Of a stretch of 64,000 nucleotides of DNA, positions 16,973 to 25,666 are shown in pieces (within the stretch, counting starts at the first letter, position 1; every line of letters starts with the position of its first letter). Source of the stretch: Butyricimonas muris (lineage in GTDB: Bacteria; Bacteroidota; Bacteroidia; Bacteroidales; Marinifilaceae); contig NZ_JBKEIT010000011.1 of NCBI RefSeq assembly GCF_046365375.1, positions 62,001 through 126,000 on the forward strand. Reading direction: 5' to 3'. The position numbers were made by a program, and so were the translations under genes. The notes beneath the pieces were generated by a model. It ran no database searches. It saw nothing but the letters and a program-made list of their open reading frames with translations, and was not told the origin of the DNA.

Positions 16973-18280
16973 TTATTTATCTATATCTTTAACTTCACTT
17001 CGTATCACACCCTTAAACAATTCCGTTTCCAGAATATCTCCATCCCGCACGAGAACACTGTCCCGCACGGCTTTCCCGTTTACACGGGTAATAGAGAATC
17101 CCTTCTCCAGTATATTTTTCGGATCGGCGTATTTCATCTTGGTTTCCGCCAGTTCCAGAAAATAACGGTTTGCTGTCAGTATCTCCGCGACTTTCACCCC
17201 GAATTGTGTTTTCAACCGTTCCAAATAATTCATTTGATTCCCCAGAAACAATTCCGAGGCATGATTGGCACGTCGGGAGCCCAGAATCAAACGGTTTTCC
17301 TGTCCCTCCAAAAATAAACGGGTGAACTGTTTTAATTCGGTAATCTTTACCACTTGCCGGGTTTTCTCGTCCTGCAACAATCGTTTAGCTCCCCGCATCA
17401 AACTCTCTTTGGCTATTTCCAAGCGTCCCTCCGCTTCATTGAATCGTTCGATCAGGAATGCTGCTGCCGCCGTGGGAGTCTTTACACTACGGTACGCCAC
17501 CCGATCAACGATAGTTTCATCCCGTTCATGCCCGATGCCCGCGAGAACAGGAATCGGGAATTGTGCTACATTTGCCGCCAAGTCATACGAATCAAAACTT
17601 CCCAAATCCGTTTGAGAACCACCACCGCGAATAATAACCACCACGTCGAAAAGCGACTCGTACTCGTATATCCTTTCCAGAGCGGCAATCACCGATTCCG
17701 TTGTTTTCTCCCCTTGCATAACGGCAGGGAATAACTTGGTATGAAAGGCGTAACCGTACACGTTCCGATGCAATTGATCCGTGAAATCCCCGTACCCCGC
17801 CGCTGTCGGAGAGGATATCACGGCTATCGTTTTCGGAAGCATGGGTAACTCCAACTCCCGATTCATGTCAATCACTCCCTCTTGTGTCAAGCGGTCGATA
17901 ATTTCTTTTCGCTTACGCTCCAAATCACCTACCGTGAAAGTAGGATCAATATTTTTTATATTCAGTGAATAGCCGTACAGCTCGTGAAAAACGATCTCCA
18001 CGCTGACAAGGACTTTTATCCCTCTTTGCAGGGATTTGCCTGTCGTTGTTTCAAAATACGGTTTCAACATCCGATAGGTGAAAGCCCATATCGTTGCTCT
18101 TGCCGTGGCAATAACGGCATCATCCCCCACCCGCTTCTCCACGAGTTCTAGGTAACAATGCCCCGAACGGTTTTCTTTCACGTCCGCGATCTCGGCAATC
18201 ACCAAGAAAGTATCCGGGAAACGGTTTTTCAACTCTTGTTTCACCAGACTGTTTAATTGATATAAACCGATAGGAGTCAT
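16973..18280 (-). CDS. xseA: Exodeoxyribonuclease VII large subunit
   Basis: 435 residues. Catalytic subunit that degrades single-stranded DNA from both ends into oligonucleotides. The N-terminal OB-fold (about 5-105) is followed by the nuclease core with ISSPTAAGYGDF, VVIIRGGGSQTDLGSFDSYDLA and GIGHERDETIVDRVA, then a coiled-coil region and a short C-terminal segment LEKGFSITRVNGK. First gene of xseA-xseB-dacB. Confidence 0.97.
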   Translation of the reverse strand: MTPIGLYQLNSLVKQELKNRFPDTFLVIAEIADVKENRSGHCYLELVEKRVGDDAVIATARATIWAFTYRMLKPYFETTTGKSLQRGIKVLVSVEIVFHELYGYSLNIKNIDPTFTVGDLERKRKEIIDRLTQEGVIDMNRELELPMLPKTIAVISSPTAAGYGDFTDQLHRNVYGYAFHTKLFPAVMQGEKTTESVIAALERIYEYESLFDVVVIIRGGGSQTDLGSFDSYDLAANVAQFPIPVLAGIGHERDETIVDRVAYRSVKTPTAAAAFLIERFNEAEGRLEIAKESLMRGAKRLLQDEKTRQVVKITELKQFTRLFLEGQENRLILGSRRANHASELFLGNQMNYLERLKTQFGVKVAEILTANRYFLELAETKMKYADPKNILEKGFSITRVNGKAVRDSVLVRDGDILETELFKGVIRSEVKDIDK

Positions 18281-18356
18281 TGAAATTTTAGATTTTAGAT
18301 TGTCGATTTTAGATTTCTACCCGCTTATTTACGCTTCTTTTCTTCTAAATTAAATC

Positions 18357-18968
18357 TCACTCCATTGGTTCCAGCTCCAATTGATTCAGCTCATCAATAT
18401 AAGATAACAATTCTACCCGTCCCAACTTGGTTTCGGCAGAAGTCATAAAGGTTATCGGCATACTCTCCCACGTGTCCTTCATCCCCTCGTGATATTTGGC
18501 GATGCAATTCATACGTTCCGTGGTGGATAATTTGTCTGCTTTCGTGAATACCATCACGAAAGGTACTCCGTTTTCTCCCAACCATTCCATAAATTCCAAA
18601 TCGATTTTTAACGGTTCATGGCGGCTGTCTATCAACACGAATAGACAAACCATATTTTCCCGTTTCAAAATATAATTCTTGATCATGGCACTAAATTGCG
18701 ATCTTTGTGTTTTTGATGTACGGGCATACCCGTATCCCGGTAAATCGACCAAATACCATTTGTCATCAATCAAAAAATGGTTTATTAACTGTGTCTTTCC
18801 GGGACTGGCGGATGTTTTGGCCAGTTTACTGTGGTTCGTCAGCATATTAATCAACGAGGATTTTCCCACGTTTGATCGCCCGATAAACGCGTACTCGTGT
18901 CTGTCAGGTTCCGGACATTTACTCACATCCGTGTTACTTGTCACAAATTTTGCACTGTAAACTTCCAT
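18357..18968 (-). CDS. engB: Ribosome biogenesis GTPase EngB (YihA/YsxC)
   Basis: 203 residues. GTPase needed for 50S subunit assembly. G1 GRSNVGKSSL, G2-region Thr in KTSASPGKTQ, G3 DLPGYG and G4 TKAD are visible in order. The N-terminal segment VYSAKFVTSNTDVSKCPEPDRHEYAFIGRSN is typical, split here at FVTSNTDVSKC. It stands after the helicase terminator and before xseA. Confidence 0.97.
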   Translation of the reverse strand: MEVYSAKFVTSNTDVSKCPEPDRHEYAFIGRSNVGKSSLINMLTNHSKLAKTSASPGKTQLINHFLIDDKWYLVDLPGYGYARTSKTQRSQFSAMIKNYILKRENMVCLFVLIDSRHEPLKIDLEFMEWLGENGVPFVMVFTKADKLSTTERMNCIAKYHEGMKDTWESMPITFMTSAETKLGRVELLSYIDELNQLELEPME

Positions 18969-18994
18969 AATGTCTTATTTAAAAATGAAGAAAA

Positions 18995-19027
18995 TTGAAG
19001 ATGTAGTTTATGTCTCTACATCTTCAA
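18995..19027 (-). terminator. Terminator of the DEAD-box helicase gene
   Basis: Perfect 12-bp stem TTGAAGATGTAG / CTACATCTTCAA around a 9-nt loop, followed on the minus strand by a T-rich tail. It is 14 nt beyond the helicase stop. Confidence 0.8.
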
Positions 19028-19040
19028 ATTTACAAATTAT

Positions 19041-20879
19041 TTAGCTCCGAGAAGAAGATCTGTTGAAATTTCTAGGCTTTTTCGGGTCACTTCCCGGTCT
19101 GCCTCTACGTTTTCCGCCGTTACCGCTTCCGCCGCGGTCTTCACGGCGTCCGCCACGGTCACGAGAATCACCGCCACGGTCATTGGAACGCCGATCTCTT
19201 CTACCGGAGAAATTACCTCTACCCCGATCATCCCGACGACGTCCGCGGTCACGGGTAGGAATAGCCTTGATTTCCAATGGTATTCCGTTGAAAAGCACCT
19301 TACTGAAATCAACTTCAAAATCAGATGCACTTTCCTCATCAATCTCGAACTTCGTGTCCGTATCGAAAATGCGGATTCCTCCGACACCGATACCCCGACG
19401 ACGGGAATATTTGTTAATCAAGGACATCAGATCTTTCGGAGTCAAACCGTCTTCCCGACCGACATTCAACGTGAAAGTACTGTACACGGTATCCCCGTCA
19501 CGTCCTCTACGATCACGGCGCTCTCCTCTTTCCGAACGTCCTCCGCGATCATCATCCTCAATATTCAGATCATTGGTATTCTTGTATTTCTGCAACAACC
19601 GTCCGAACTCGTAAGACACCAGATGGCGGAGTAATTCTTCTTTCGTAAATTCGGCAAATTTATCATATACATCCTGTGCATACACATCCATATCCTCGTA
19701 TTCCTCTGAAGTAAGGATCTTATCGGCATAGAACGCCAACTGTGCCCGACAAATCTCTTCTCCACCCGGCACGGACATGTATTTAAATTCTTTTTTAAGC
19801 ATATTCTCTACCCGACGCAATTTTCCTTTCTCTTTCGAGTGGATGATCGCTATCGAAATTCCCTCTTTTCCGGCACGCCCGGTTCTACCGCTACGATGTG
19901 TATAACTCTCTACATCTTCCGGCAAATTATAGTTGATCACATGTGTCAATGTATCCACGTCCAATCCGCGTGCCGCCACATCCGTGGCTACCAGCACTTT
20001 CAAACGTTTTGCCCGGAAAGCATTCATCACGCTGTCGCGTTGTGCCTGACTCAAATCACCATGCAATGCATCGCAATCAATCCCGTCCCGTTGCAAGTGC
20101 TTGGCAATTTCTTGCGCATCATTTTTCGTGCGGGTAAAGATAATGGCATACATACTCGGCGCACAGTCTATGATACGACGCAATGTTTCGTAACAATCCT
20201 TGGCACGCACCATATAATACTGATGTGATACGGTGTCGGCTCCCTGATTCTTTTTACCGACAGATATCTCCTGTTGGTTTACCAGATAATTGCGGGCAAT
20301 CCGTTCCACCTCTTTTGGCATGGTTGCCGAGAAAAGATACGTGTTCTTTTCCTTGGGCGTATTACTCAAGATAAAATCCAAATCTTCTTGGAATCCCATG
20401 TTCAGCATTTCGTCGGCCTCGTCCAGCACGACGGCAAACACGCTCTCGATGTTAATAGCCTTACGATTCAGCAAATCGACCAAACGCCCCGGTGTAGCCA
20501 CGACCACGTGTACACCTCTCTGCAAATCTTTGATTTGTCTTTTAATATCCGTACCTCCATACACACACGTCACACGGATATCTTTACGATACTTGGAGTA
20601 GTTTTTCAAATCATTCCCAATCTGCACGCACAATTCACGCGTGGGGCTTAAAATCAAGACTTGAACATTATTCCACTCCGGCTCAATTTTCTGTAACAGC
20701 GGCAACCCGAATGCGGCCGTTTTTCCCGTCCCGGTCTGAGCCAATACTACTAAATCGTTCTCTTCTCCTAAAATAACGGGGATTGCTTTTTCCTGTACCG
20801 GACTCGGTGTTTCAAACCCTAAATCCGCGATTCCTTTAAGCATCTCCTCGCTTACTCCTAATTCTCTAAATTTTTCCAT
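19041..20879 (-). CDS. deaD: DEAD-box RNA helicase (DeaD/CsdA-like)
   Basis: 612 residues. ATP-dependent RNA helicase core at about 1-370: Q motif, AQTGTGKTAAF, PTRELCVQI, VVLDEADEML, SAT, and HRSGRTGRAG. A DbpA-type RNA-binding domain follows at about 465-540 (VYSTFTLNVGREDGLTPKDL, FNGIPLEIKAIP). The last 65 residues are an Arg/Gly/Asp-rich tail with RGG-type repeats, a general RNA-binding and condensate-forming feature. Likely roles are ribosome assembly and cold growth. Lies after two hairpins that end the ftsZ transcript. Confidence 0.95.
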   Translation of the reverse strand: MEKFRELGVSEEMLKGIADLGFETPSPVQEKAIPVILGEENDLVVLAQTGTGKTAAFGLPLLQKIEPEWNNVQVLILSPTRELCVQIGNDLKNYSKYRKDIRVTCVYGGTDIKRQIKDLQRGVHVVVATPGRLVDLLNRKAINIESVFAVVLDEADEMLNMGFQEDLDFILSNTPKEKNTYLFSATMPKEVERIARNYLVNQQEISVGKKNQGADTVSHQYYMVRAKDCYETLRRIIDCAPSMYAIIFTRTKNDAQEIAKHLQRDGIDCDALHGDLSQAQRDSVMNAFRAKRLKVLVATDVAARGLDVDTLTHVINYNLPEDVESYTHRSGRTGRAGKEGISIAIIHSKEKGKLRRVENMLKKEFKYMSVPGGEEICRAQLAFYADKILTSEEYEDMDVYAQDVYDKFAEFTKEELLRHLVSYEFGRLLQKYKNTNDLNIEDDDRGGRSERGERRDRRGRDGDTVYSTFTLNVGREDGLTPKDLMSLINKYSRRRGIGVGGIRIFDTDTKFEIDEESASDFEVDFSKVLFNGIPLEIKAIPTRDRGRRRDDRGRGNFSGRRDRRSNDRGGDSRDRGGRREDRGGSGNGGKRRGRPGSDPKKPRNFNRSSSRS

Positions 20880-20927
20880 TAAACTGTTTTAATTTACCCT
20901 CTCGATTCTCGATTTTCGATTACAATT

Positions 20928-20990
20928 AAAAGTTGACGGGCAACTTTTCCAAAGCTTCTTCAATTTTCACTGAAACCATCGTGTGGTTTC
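20928..20990 (-). terminator. Two hairpins ending the division cluster
   Basis: AAAAGTTG-ACGGG-CAACTTTT (20928-20948) and GAAACCA-TCGTG-TGGTTTC (20972-20990) are both perfect hairpins between the last ftsZ and the helicase gene. Neither has a long T-run, so termination may be partial. Confidence 0.5.
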
Positions 20991-21025
20991 CAATCTAAAA
21001 TCTAAAATCGTAAAATCCGAAATCG

Positions 21026-22213
21026 CTAGGTTCTGTCTATTTTAATATGTCTCCGCGTATAGGCCGGAGTTTCCTCTAATTCTTTTATCTGTTCCCGCGA
21101 CAAATCAGCCCGAAGCACCACGTCTGTTTCTTTTAGCAGTTCCTCCACGTAATTGATCGCTCCTTTCTCCAATTCTTTTTTCCTGCCGGGTTCCGTCACT
21201 TCCTCTGTCGCCACCGCATTCTTCGGACCGGGAATCGGTATCGTATCCACGTCGTCCATGGGGAATCCCGTGGCTATAATCGTCACGGATATGGCATCAC
21301 CTAACGATTCGTCGGTTCCTACACCCCATATTATAGCGGCATTGTCCCCGACCTCCCGTATGACATACGAAGTGATCTCGTTCATCTCGTCCATCGTGAT
21401 CTCGTCCGTACCCGACGTGATGTTCAACAATATATCCTTTGCTCCTGCCAAATCATTCTTGTTCAGCAAGGGGCTATTCAAAGCATCCGCTATAACCCGG
21501 TGCGCCCGTTCTTCTCCAGCTGCCTGCGCCGCCCCCATGATAGCGATACCGCTATCGGTCATCACGGTACGCACATCAGCAAAGTCCACGTTAATGTATC
21601 CCGGCAAAGTAATAATCTCGGCAATACCTTTTGCCGCGATATTCAATACATCGTTCGCCTTGCCAAAAGCACAGGACAAAGGTTGCGGTCCGTATATTCT
21701 CTGTATTTTCTCGTTATCGATAATGATAAGAGAATCCACGTAATCTTTCATTTTACTCACCCCGACACGGGCTTGTTCCAACCGTTTCGGTCCCTCGAAA
21801 CGTGCCGGTATCGTCACGATCCCTACCGTCAGGATACCCATTTCCTTGGCAAGTTTGGCTATCACGGGAGCAGCTCCCGTTCCGGTTCCGCCTCCCATGG
21901 CTGCCGTGATGAATACCATTTTCGTGTTCACGCTCAACAATCCCCGAATTTCATCCACACTTTCGAGAGCTGCCGCTTCACCGACTTCCGCACGGTTGCC
22001 CGCACCCAGTCCGGTTCCCAATTGAATGCGAGTTTTTATCGGGCTCTGGTTCAATGCCTGCGAATCCGTGTTACAAAGCACGAAGTCCACATCACATATT
22101 CCTTGCCGGTACATGTATTCGACGGCATTACCGCCACCTCCCCCGACACCGATCACTTTAATAATTGGTGTCGTTATCTCGTACTGATTAAAATTGATCA
22201 ATCCATCTACCAT
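21026..22213 (-). CDS. ftsZ: FtsZ paralogue 2, with PAYTRR-type tail
   Basis: 395 residues. Tubulin-like GTPase: P-loop equivalent GVGGGGGNAV, signature GGGTGTG at 107-113, catalytic T7 loop NVDFADV at 208-214. It therefore has everything needed for GTP-driven assembly. A short linker (about 320-370) leads to LEETPAYTRRHIKIDRT, whose PAYTRR (383-388) matches the family's conserved C-terminal peptide that binds FtsA and other membrane tethers. Its N-terminal half (MYRQGI, VLCNTDSQALN, GLGAGNR) resembles Bacteroides FtsZ more than its neighbour does. It follows the longer ftsZ by 11 nt. Confidence 0.95.
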   Translation of the reverse strand: MVDGLINFNQYEITTPIIKVIGVGGGGGNAVEYMYRQGICDVDFVLCNTDSQALNQSPIKTRIQLGTGLGAGNRAEVGEAAALESVDEIRGLLSVNTKMVFITAAMGGGTGTGAAPVIAKLAKEMGILTVGIVTIPARFEGPKRLEQARVGVSKMKDYVDSLIIIDNEKIQRIYGPQPLSCAFGKANDVLNIAAKGIAEIITLPGYINVDFADVRTVMTDSGIAIMGAAQAAGEERAHRVIADALNSPLLNKNDLAGAKDILLNITSGTDEITMDEMNEITSYVIREVGDNAAIIWGVGTDESLGDAISVTIIATGFPMDDVDTIPIPGPKNAVATEEVTEPGRKKELEKGAINYVEELLKETDVVLRADLSREQIKELEETPAYTRRHIKIDRT

Positions 22214-22224
22214 GACAATACATT

Positions 22225-23631
22225 TTACATTTCAGAATCCCTGCTCATATCTTCATTGAACATATTTCCTAACTTACGCTTGAACCAGCTATCCACATCG
22301 GGCACCTCGTTCAATCCTCTCTTGCGTCCTCTCTCCCGCTCGAACTCCCGGTCATATTCCTCGTTATGCTCACGTATATTCCGTTTCCGTTTGAACAACG
22401 GTTCATCATCCGCATCTTCAAATTCCCTCATCTCTTCATCATCCCGCCACGTCTTTCGCTCCCGTTCCTCTCGCTCTCGTGCGGCACGACGTTGTTGGTC
22501 TTCCTGCTCCCGACGCATGCGACGATTTTCTTCCGCCTGTTGTTTCCGGCGACGTTGTTCTTCCTCGACCTCTTTCGCGCTCTCCAATTTCATCTCCAGA
22601 TCATCTACCCGTTCCACCTTGAATGTAGGCGCCTTCCGTCGAGTGTCTACCGGAGAATTATTAAACCCGGTAGCGATAACCGCCACGTGCAGCTCCTCGT
22701 TCAACGACTCGTCTTTCCCTGCTCCCCAGATGACATCTACATCCCGTCCGACCAGTTCTTTCACGTAATCGGTGATTAACGTGATCTCGTCCATCGTGAT
22801 TTCTTTCGAGCCGTACAACATATTCAGCAATATATTGGAAGCTCCCCGGATATCGTTACTATTCAGCAGAGGGGATTCCAAAGCCATCTGCACGGCTTCC
22901 ATGGCACGATTCTCTCCTGCCGATTCCCCGGCTCCCATCAGCGCCACCCCGCTATTCCGCATCACGACTTCCACGTCTGCAAAGTCGACGTTCACGAACC
23001 CTTTCAAGGTAATGATCTCCGCGATACTCTTTGCCGCTATGGTCAACACGTTATCCGCCATCTCGAAAGCCTTTGACAGCTTCAAGTTACCGTACATATC
23101 CCGTAATTTCTCGTTACAGATGATTAACAAGGCATCCACGTATTCCGACAGTTCGTCAACTCCTTCCATGGCTTGTTCCACACGCCTGCGTCCCTCGAAA
23201 CTAAAAGGAATGGTCACGATACCTATCGTCAGTATCCCCAACTCTCTAGCCTGTTTGGCTATCACCGGGGCTGCCCCCGTTCCGGTTCCTCCCCCCATAC
23301 CTGCCGTGATGAATACCATTTTCGTGTTCCGTTCGAGTATGGTCTTGATATAATCCAGACTCTCTATCGCCGACTGTTTACCGCGTTCCGGCAAACTGCC
23401 CGCTCCACGTCCCTCAGTAAGTTCCTTTCCGATCTGTATTCTGTTCTTCACAGGACTGATCCGCAGAGCTTGTATATCCGTGTTGCACACGACGAACTCC
23501 ACCCCCCGGATACCCTGTCGGCACATGTGATTGACGGCATTGCTTCCGCCTCCCCCGACACCGATTACTTTGATAATCGACTCATCCTGCTCCGGAATCC
23601 TCAAATCCAATAACGCATCTTCATTCCACAT
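22225..23631 (-). CDS. ftsZ: FtsZ paralogue 1, with long charged tail
   Basis: 468 residues. GTPase core intact: GVGGGGSNAV, GGGTGTG (113-119), T7 loop NVDFADV (214-220). An insertion (KELTEGRGAGSLPERG, about 69-84) lengthens the loop after beta-3 compared with the second copy. From about 335 the tail is an Arg/Glu/Gln-rich, probably helical linker of over 100 residues ending in DVDSWFKRKLGNMF. No PAYxRR peptide is present. It directly follows ftsA (20 nt), the normal place of the only ftsZ in most bacteria. Confidence 0.95.
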   Translation of the reverse strand: MWNEDALLDLRIPEQDESIIKVIGVGGGGSNAVNHMCRQGIRGVEFVVCNTDIQALRISPVKNRIQIGKELTEGRGAGSLPERGKQSAIESLDYIKTILERNTKMVFITAGMGGGTGTGAAPVIAKQARELGILTIGIVTIPFSFEGRRRVEQAMEGVDELSEYVDALLIICNEKLRDMYGNLKLSKAFEMADNVLTIAAKSIAEIITLKGFVNVDFADVEVVMRNSGVALMGAGESAGENRAMEAVQMALESPLLNSNDIRGASNILLNMLYGSKEITMDEITLITDYVKELVGRDVDVIWGAGKDESLNEELHVAVIATGFNNSPVDTRRKAPTFKVERVDDLEMKLESAKEVEEEQRRRKQQAEENRRMRREQEDQQRRAAREREERERKTWRDDEEMREFEDADDEPLFKRKRNIREHNEEYDREFERERGRKRGLNEVPDVDSWFKRKLGNMFNEDMSRDSEM

Positions 23632-23651
23632 AGCTGAAACGTGTTATATCA

Positions 23652-24812
23652 TTATTCTTTAAAAAAACTATCAAACCAACCTCTTTTCTTCGTTTCCTTG
23701 CGTTCGCAACGCAACAACCCCAGAACTGTCAGATTCTCCGGTGCTTTCAAGGGTGTTTCTTTGGCAGATTTTACCGTCACCACGCTTGCCATACTTATCG
23801 GATGTTTTGACAAACGATTCAACAGAGTATCAATTCCTTGCACCCGACTACCTCCTCCTGTCAACAATATACCGTCTTCCAATTCCTTGTAATAACCGCT
23901 TTTCAATATCTGCCAGATCGCCCCTTCCAACAACTCCTCCAAACGGCATTGCTCCACGTGTACCATATCCTGCAAATCAATACAATATTTTGTGTCCGGT
24001 ATCATTATCTTACGACTTTTACACTCGGCTTGTAATGCCATTCCGTATTCGTGTTTCAATTTCTTGGCACTCGCCATGCTCTCGATTGAAAAAGCCGTAT
24101 TTATATCCCGCTCCACGGTATTGCACCCCAATGGCAATACTTCGTCGTACGCGATCATTCCATCCCGGAACACGTGTATTTTCACGCTTTCAGCACCCAG
24201 ATCGATCAAGGCGAAATCTCTCGCGCCTTTCCGCCCCCGTACTACCAGTGCTTTCTGGGCTGCAGTCACCGCCGAGTAAAAATTAATTTTCTCTATCCCG
24301 GACTCGTTCAATGCTTGGCGTAATCCTTCCAACATACGCTTTCTCGCCACGTAAACATGAAAATCTATCTCCAACCGCCTCGCTTCACAACCGATCGGCT
24401 CACTCTCCGCCTCCCCGTCCAACCAATAACCGAAGGGTACCACGTCCACGATCTCTTCCATATCCAAATTGACATTACCGCGGCATTTCTTTTCCAGCTC
24501 CAGTAAATCACTCTCTTCTATTCTTCTCATCCGAGAGAATTTTGACACTTCCCGATCCTCTACCTGTTGCACCCATTCCCCCGCCAAGGCGATATTCAAC
24601 GCATCGATATGCATCTCGTGTTCCTGCTTGAATTTATCAAGTAAACGTTGTACACAAGACTTCACCCGAAGCCTATCGACCACCATTCCCCGGTGGATAC
24701 CTTGAGAAGCAACACTCTCTATTCCGACCAAACGGCATTCTCCCCCGGATGTTTCCCCGAGAGCCATTACCATTTTTTCAGAGCCCATATCTAAAGAAGC
24801 TACAAATCCCAT
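23652..24812 (-). CDS. ftsA: Cell division protein FtsA
   Basis: 386 residues of the actin-like ATPase that ties FtsZ to the inner membrane. The N-terminal ASLDMGSEKMVMALGE is the first phosphate loop, FALIDLGAESVKIHVF the second, GILLTGGGSRVQG the adenosine motif. The 1C/SHS2 domain sits at about 85-160. The C-terminus ends RKETKKRGWFDSFFKE, a short amphipathic membrane-targeting helix. Order ftsQ-ftsA-ftsZ is conserved. Confidence 0.95.
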   Translation of the reverse strand: MGFVASLDMGSEKMVMALGETSGGECRLVGIESVASQGIHRGMVVDRLRVKSCVQRLLDKFKQEHEMHIDALNIALAGEWVQQVEDREVSKFSRMRRIEESDLLELEKKCRGNVNLDMEEIVDVVPFGYWLDGEAESEPIGCEARRLEIDFHVYVARKRMLEGLRQALNESGIEKINFYSAVTAAQKALVVRGRKGARDFALIDLGAESVKIHVFRDGMIAYDEVLPLGCNTVERDINTAFSIESMASAKKLKHEYGMALQAECKSRKIMIPDTKYCIDLQDMVHVEQCRLEELLEGAIWQILKSGYYKELEDGILLTGGGSRVQGIDTLLNRLSKHPISMASVVTVKSAKETPLKAPENLTVLGLLRCERKETKKRGWFDSFFKE

Positions 24813-24824
24813 AATATCTATTTT

Positions 24825-25550
24825 TTATTTTCTAACACAAACTACTTGGTTATCAAATTTTAAATTGACTTCCTTGTAATGATTCCAACCTTTTTTGGCG
24901 ATACCGTTCTTCAAGAACAATATCAGTTTATCCAAGCGCTCCCGGCTATTTTCGACCTTACCGAGTATGATTCTGAAATCACCTACTTTGGGAATCATCA
25001 CAATATCCTCGTTCGATCTCACGATCAATTGCTCGATGTAGGCATCCAAAAACGAATCGTCCCTCAAGGACATCACGAACGGAGCTAACTTCTCGCACGC
25101 GTATTTCTTACTAATATCACCGGTTGCAACAACAACCCTGGAAGTAAACTTAGAAGACAACGGCATTACTTTCCCGTCACTATCAACGTAGTAACCCTCA
25201 CCCGTCATTACTCTCAAAACAGGTTCACGTTGCTTGATACTCACATGGATATAGCCGTCTAAACTGTAGTAAACCTGAGCCGATTTTATCATCGGATTTT
25301 TGACAAGTATCCTTTCCAAACTATCTTTATTTACTGCCATAATACTTTTGTTCGTTATGTCCCCATACCCCTTCTTTATCGCTTTCATGATATCCTCCTC
25401 GTCCACGAACATATTAACATCCGTATTCTTGACAGCAATCCGCACCCCTCTACATGTTACCTCCCCCAATTTTGTCGCCACAAAGGTAAGCACAATTATC
25501 AGGTAAACAAGCAAAATGCAAGATAATATGTATGGTAGTACGCGTTTCAT
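24825..25550 (-). CDS. ftsQ: Cell division protein FtsQ/DivIB
   Basis: 241 residues: one N-terminal membrane span (about 5-28), then a POTRA-like domain (VKNTDVNMFVDEEDIMKAIKK ... PMIKSAQVYYSLDGYIHVSIKQREPV; shown in part) and a beta domain. It links FtsL/FtsB and the septal synthase to the early ring. Bacteroidota FtsQ is weakly conserved, and position between murC and ftsA supports the call. Confidence 0.88.
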   Translation of the reverse strand: MKRVLPYILSCILLVYLIIVLTFVATKLGEVTCRGVRIAVKNTDVNMFVDEEDIMKAIKKGYGDITNKSIMAVNKDSLERILVKNPMIKSAQVYYSLDGYIHVSIKQREPVLRVMTGEGYYVDSDGKVMPLSSKFTSRVVVATGDISKKYACEKLAPFVMSLRDDSFLDAYIEQLIVRSNEDIVMIPKVGDFRIILGKVENSRERLDKLILFLKNGIAKKGWNHYKEVNLKFDNQVVCVRK

Positions 25551-25559
25551 TCAATAATT

Positions 25560-25635
25560 TCAGTTACAAGTTACAGGTTGCAAGTTACAAGTTATTATTC
25601 TCATTCCGCAAATCAAACCTGTAACCTGCAACTTG
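25560..25635. repeat. Imperfect repeats of the word GTTACAAGTT
   Basis: The murC-ftsQ spacer is built from copies of CAAGTTACAGGTTGC and their reverse complements (CCTGTAACCTGCAACTTGC), so it can fold on itself. It looks like another instance of the repetitive filler seen in many spacers of this window. Confidence 0.55.
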
Positions 25636-25666
25636 CAGAGCCACAGACTCAACTTGCAACAGCAAA

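Noticed and set aside
19037..19387. 116-residue frame overlapping the helicase tail
   Set aside because: The helicase domain and RGG tail in the other frame are clear; this frame reads the same repeats in a shifted phase.
21026..23631. Tandem ftsZ as an assembly duplication
   Set aside because: The two genes differ throughout in sequence and in their C-terminal ends, so they are true paralogues.
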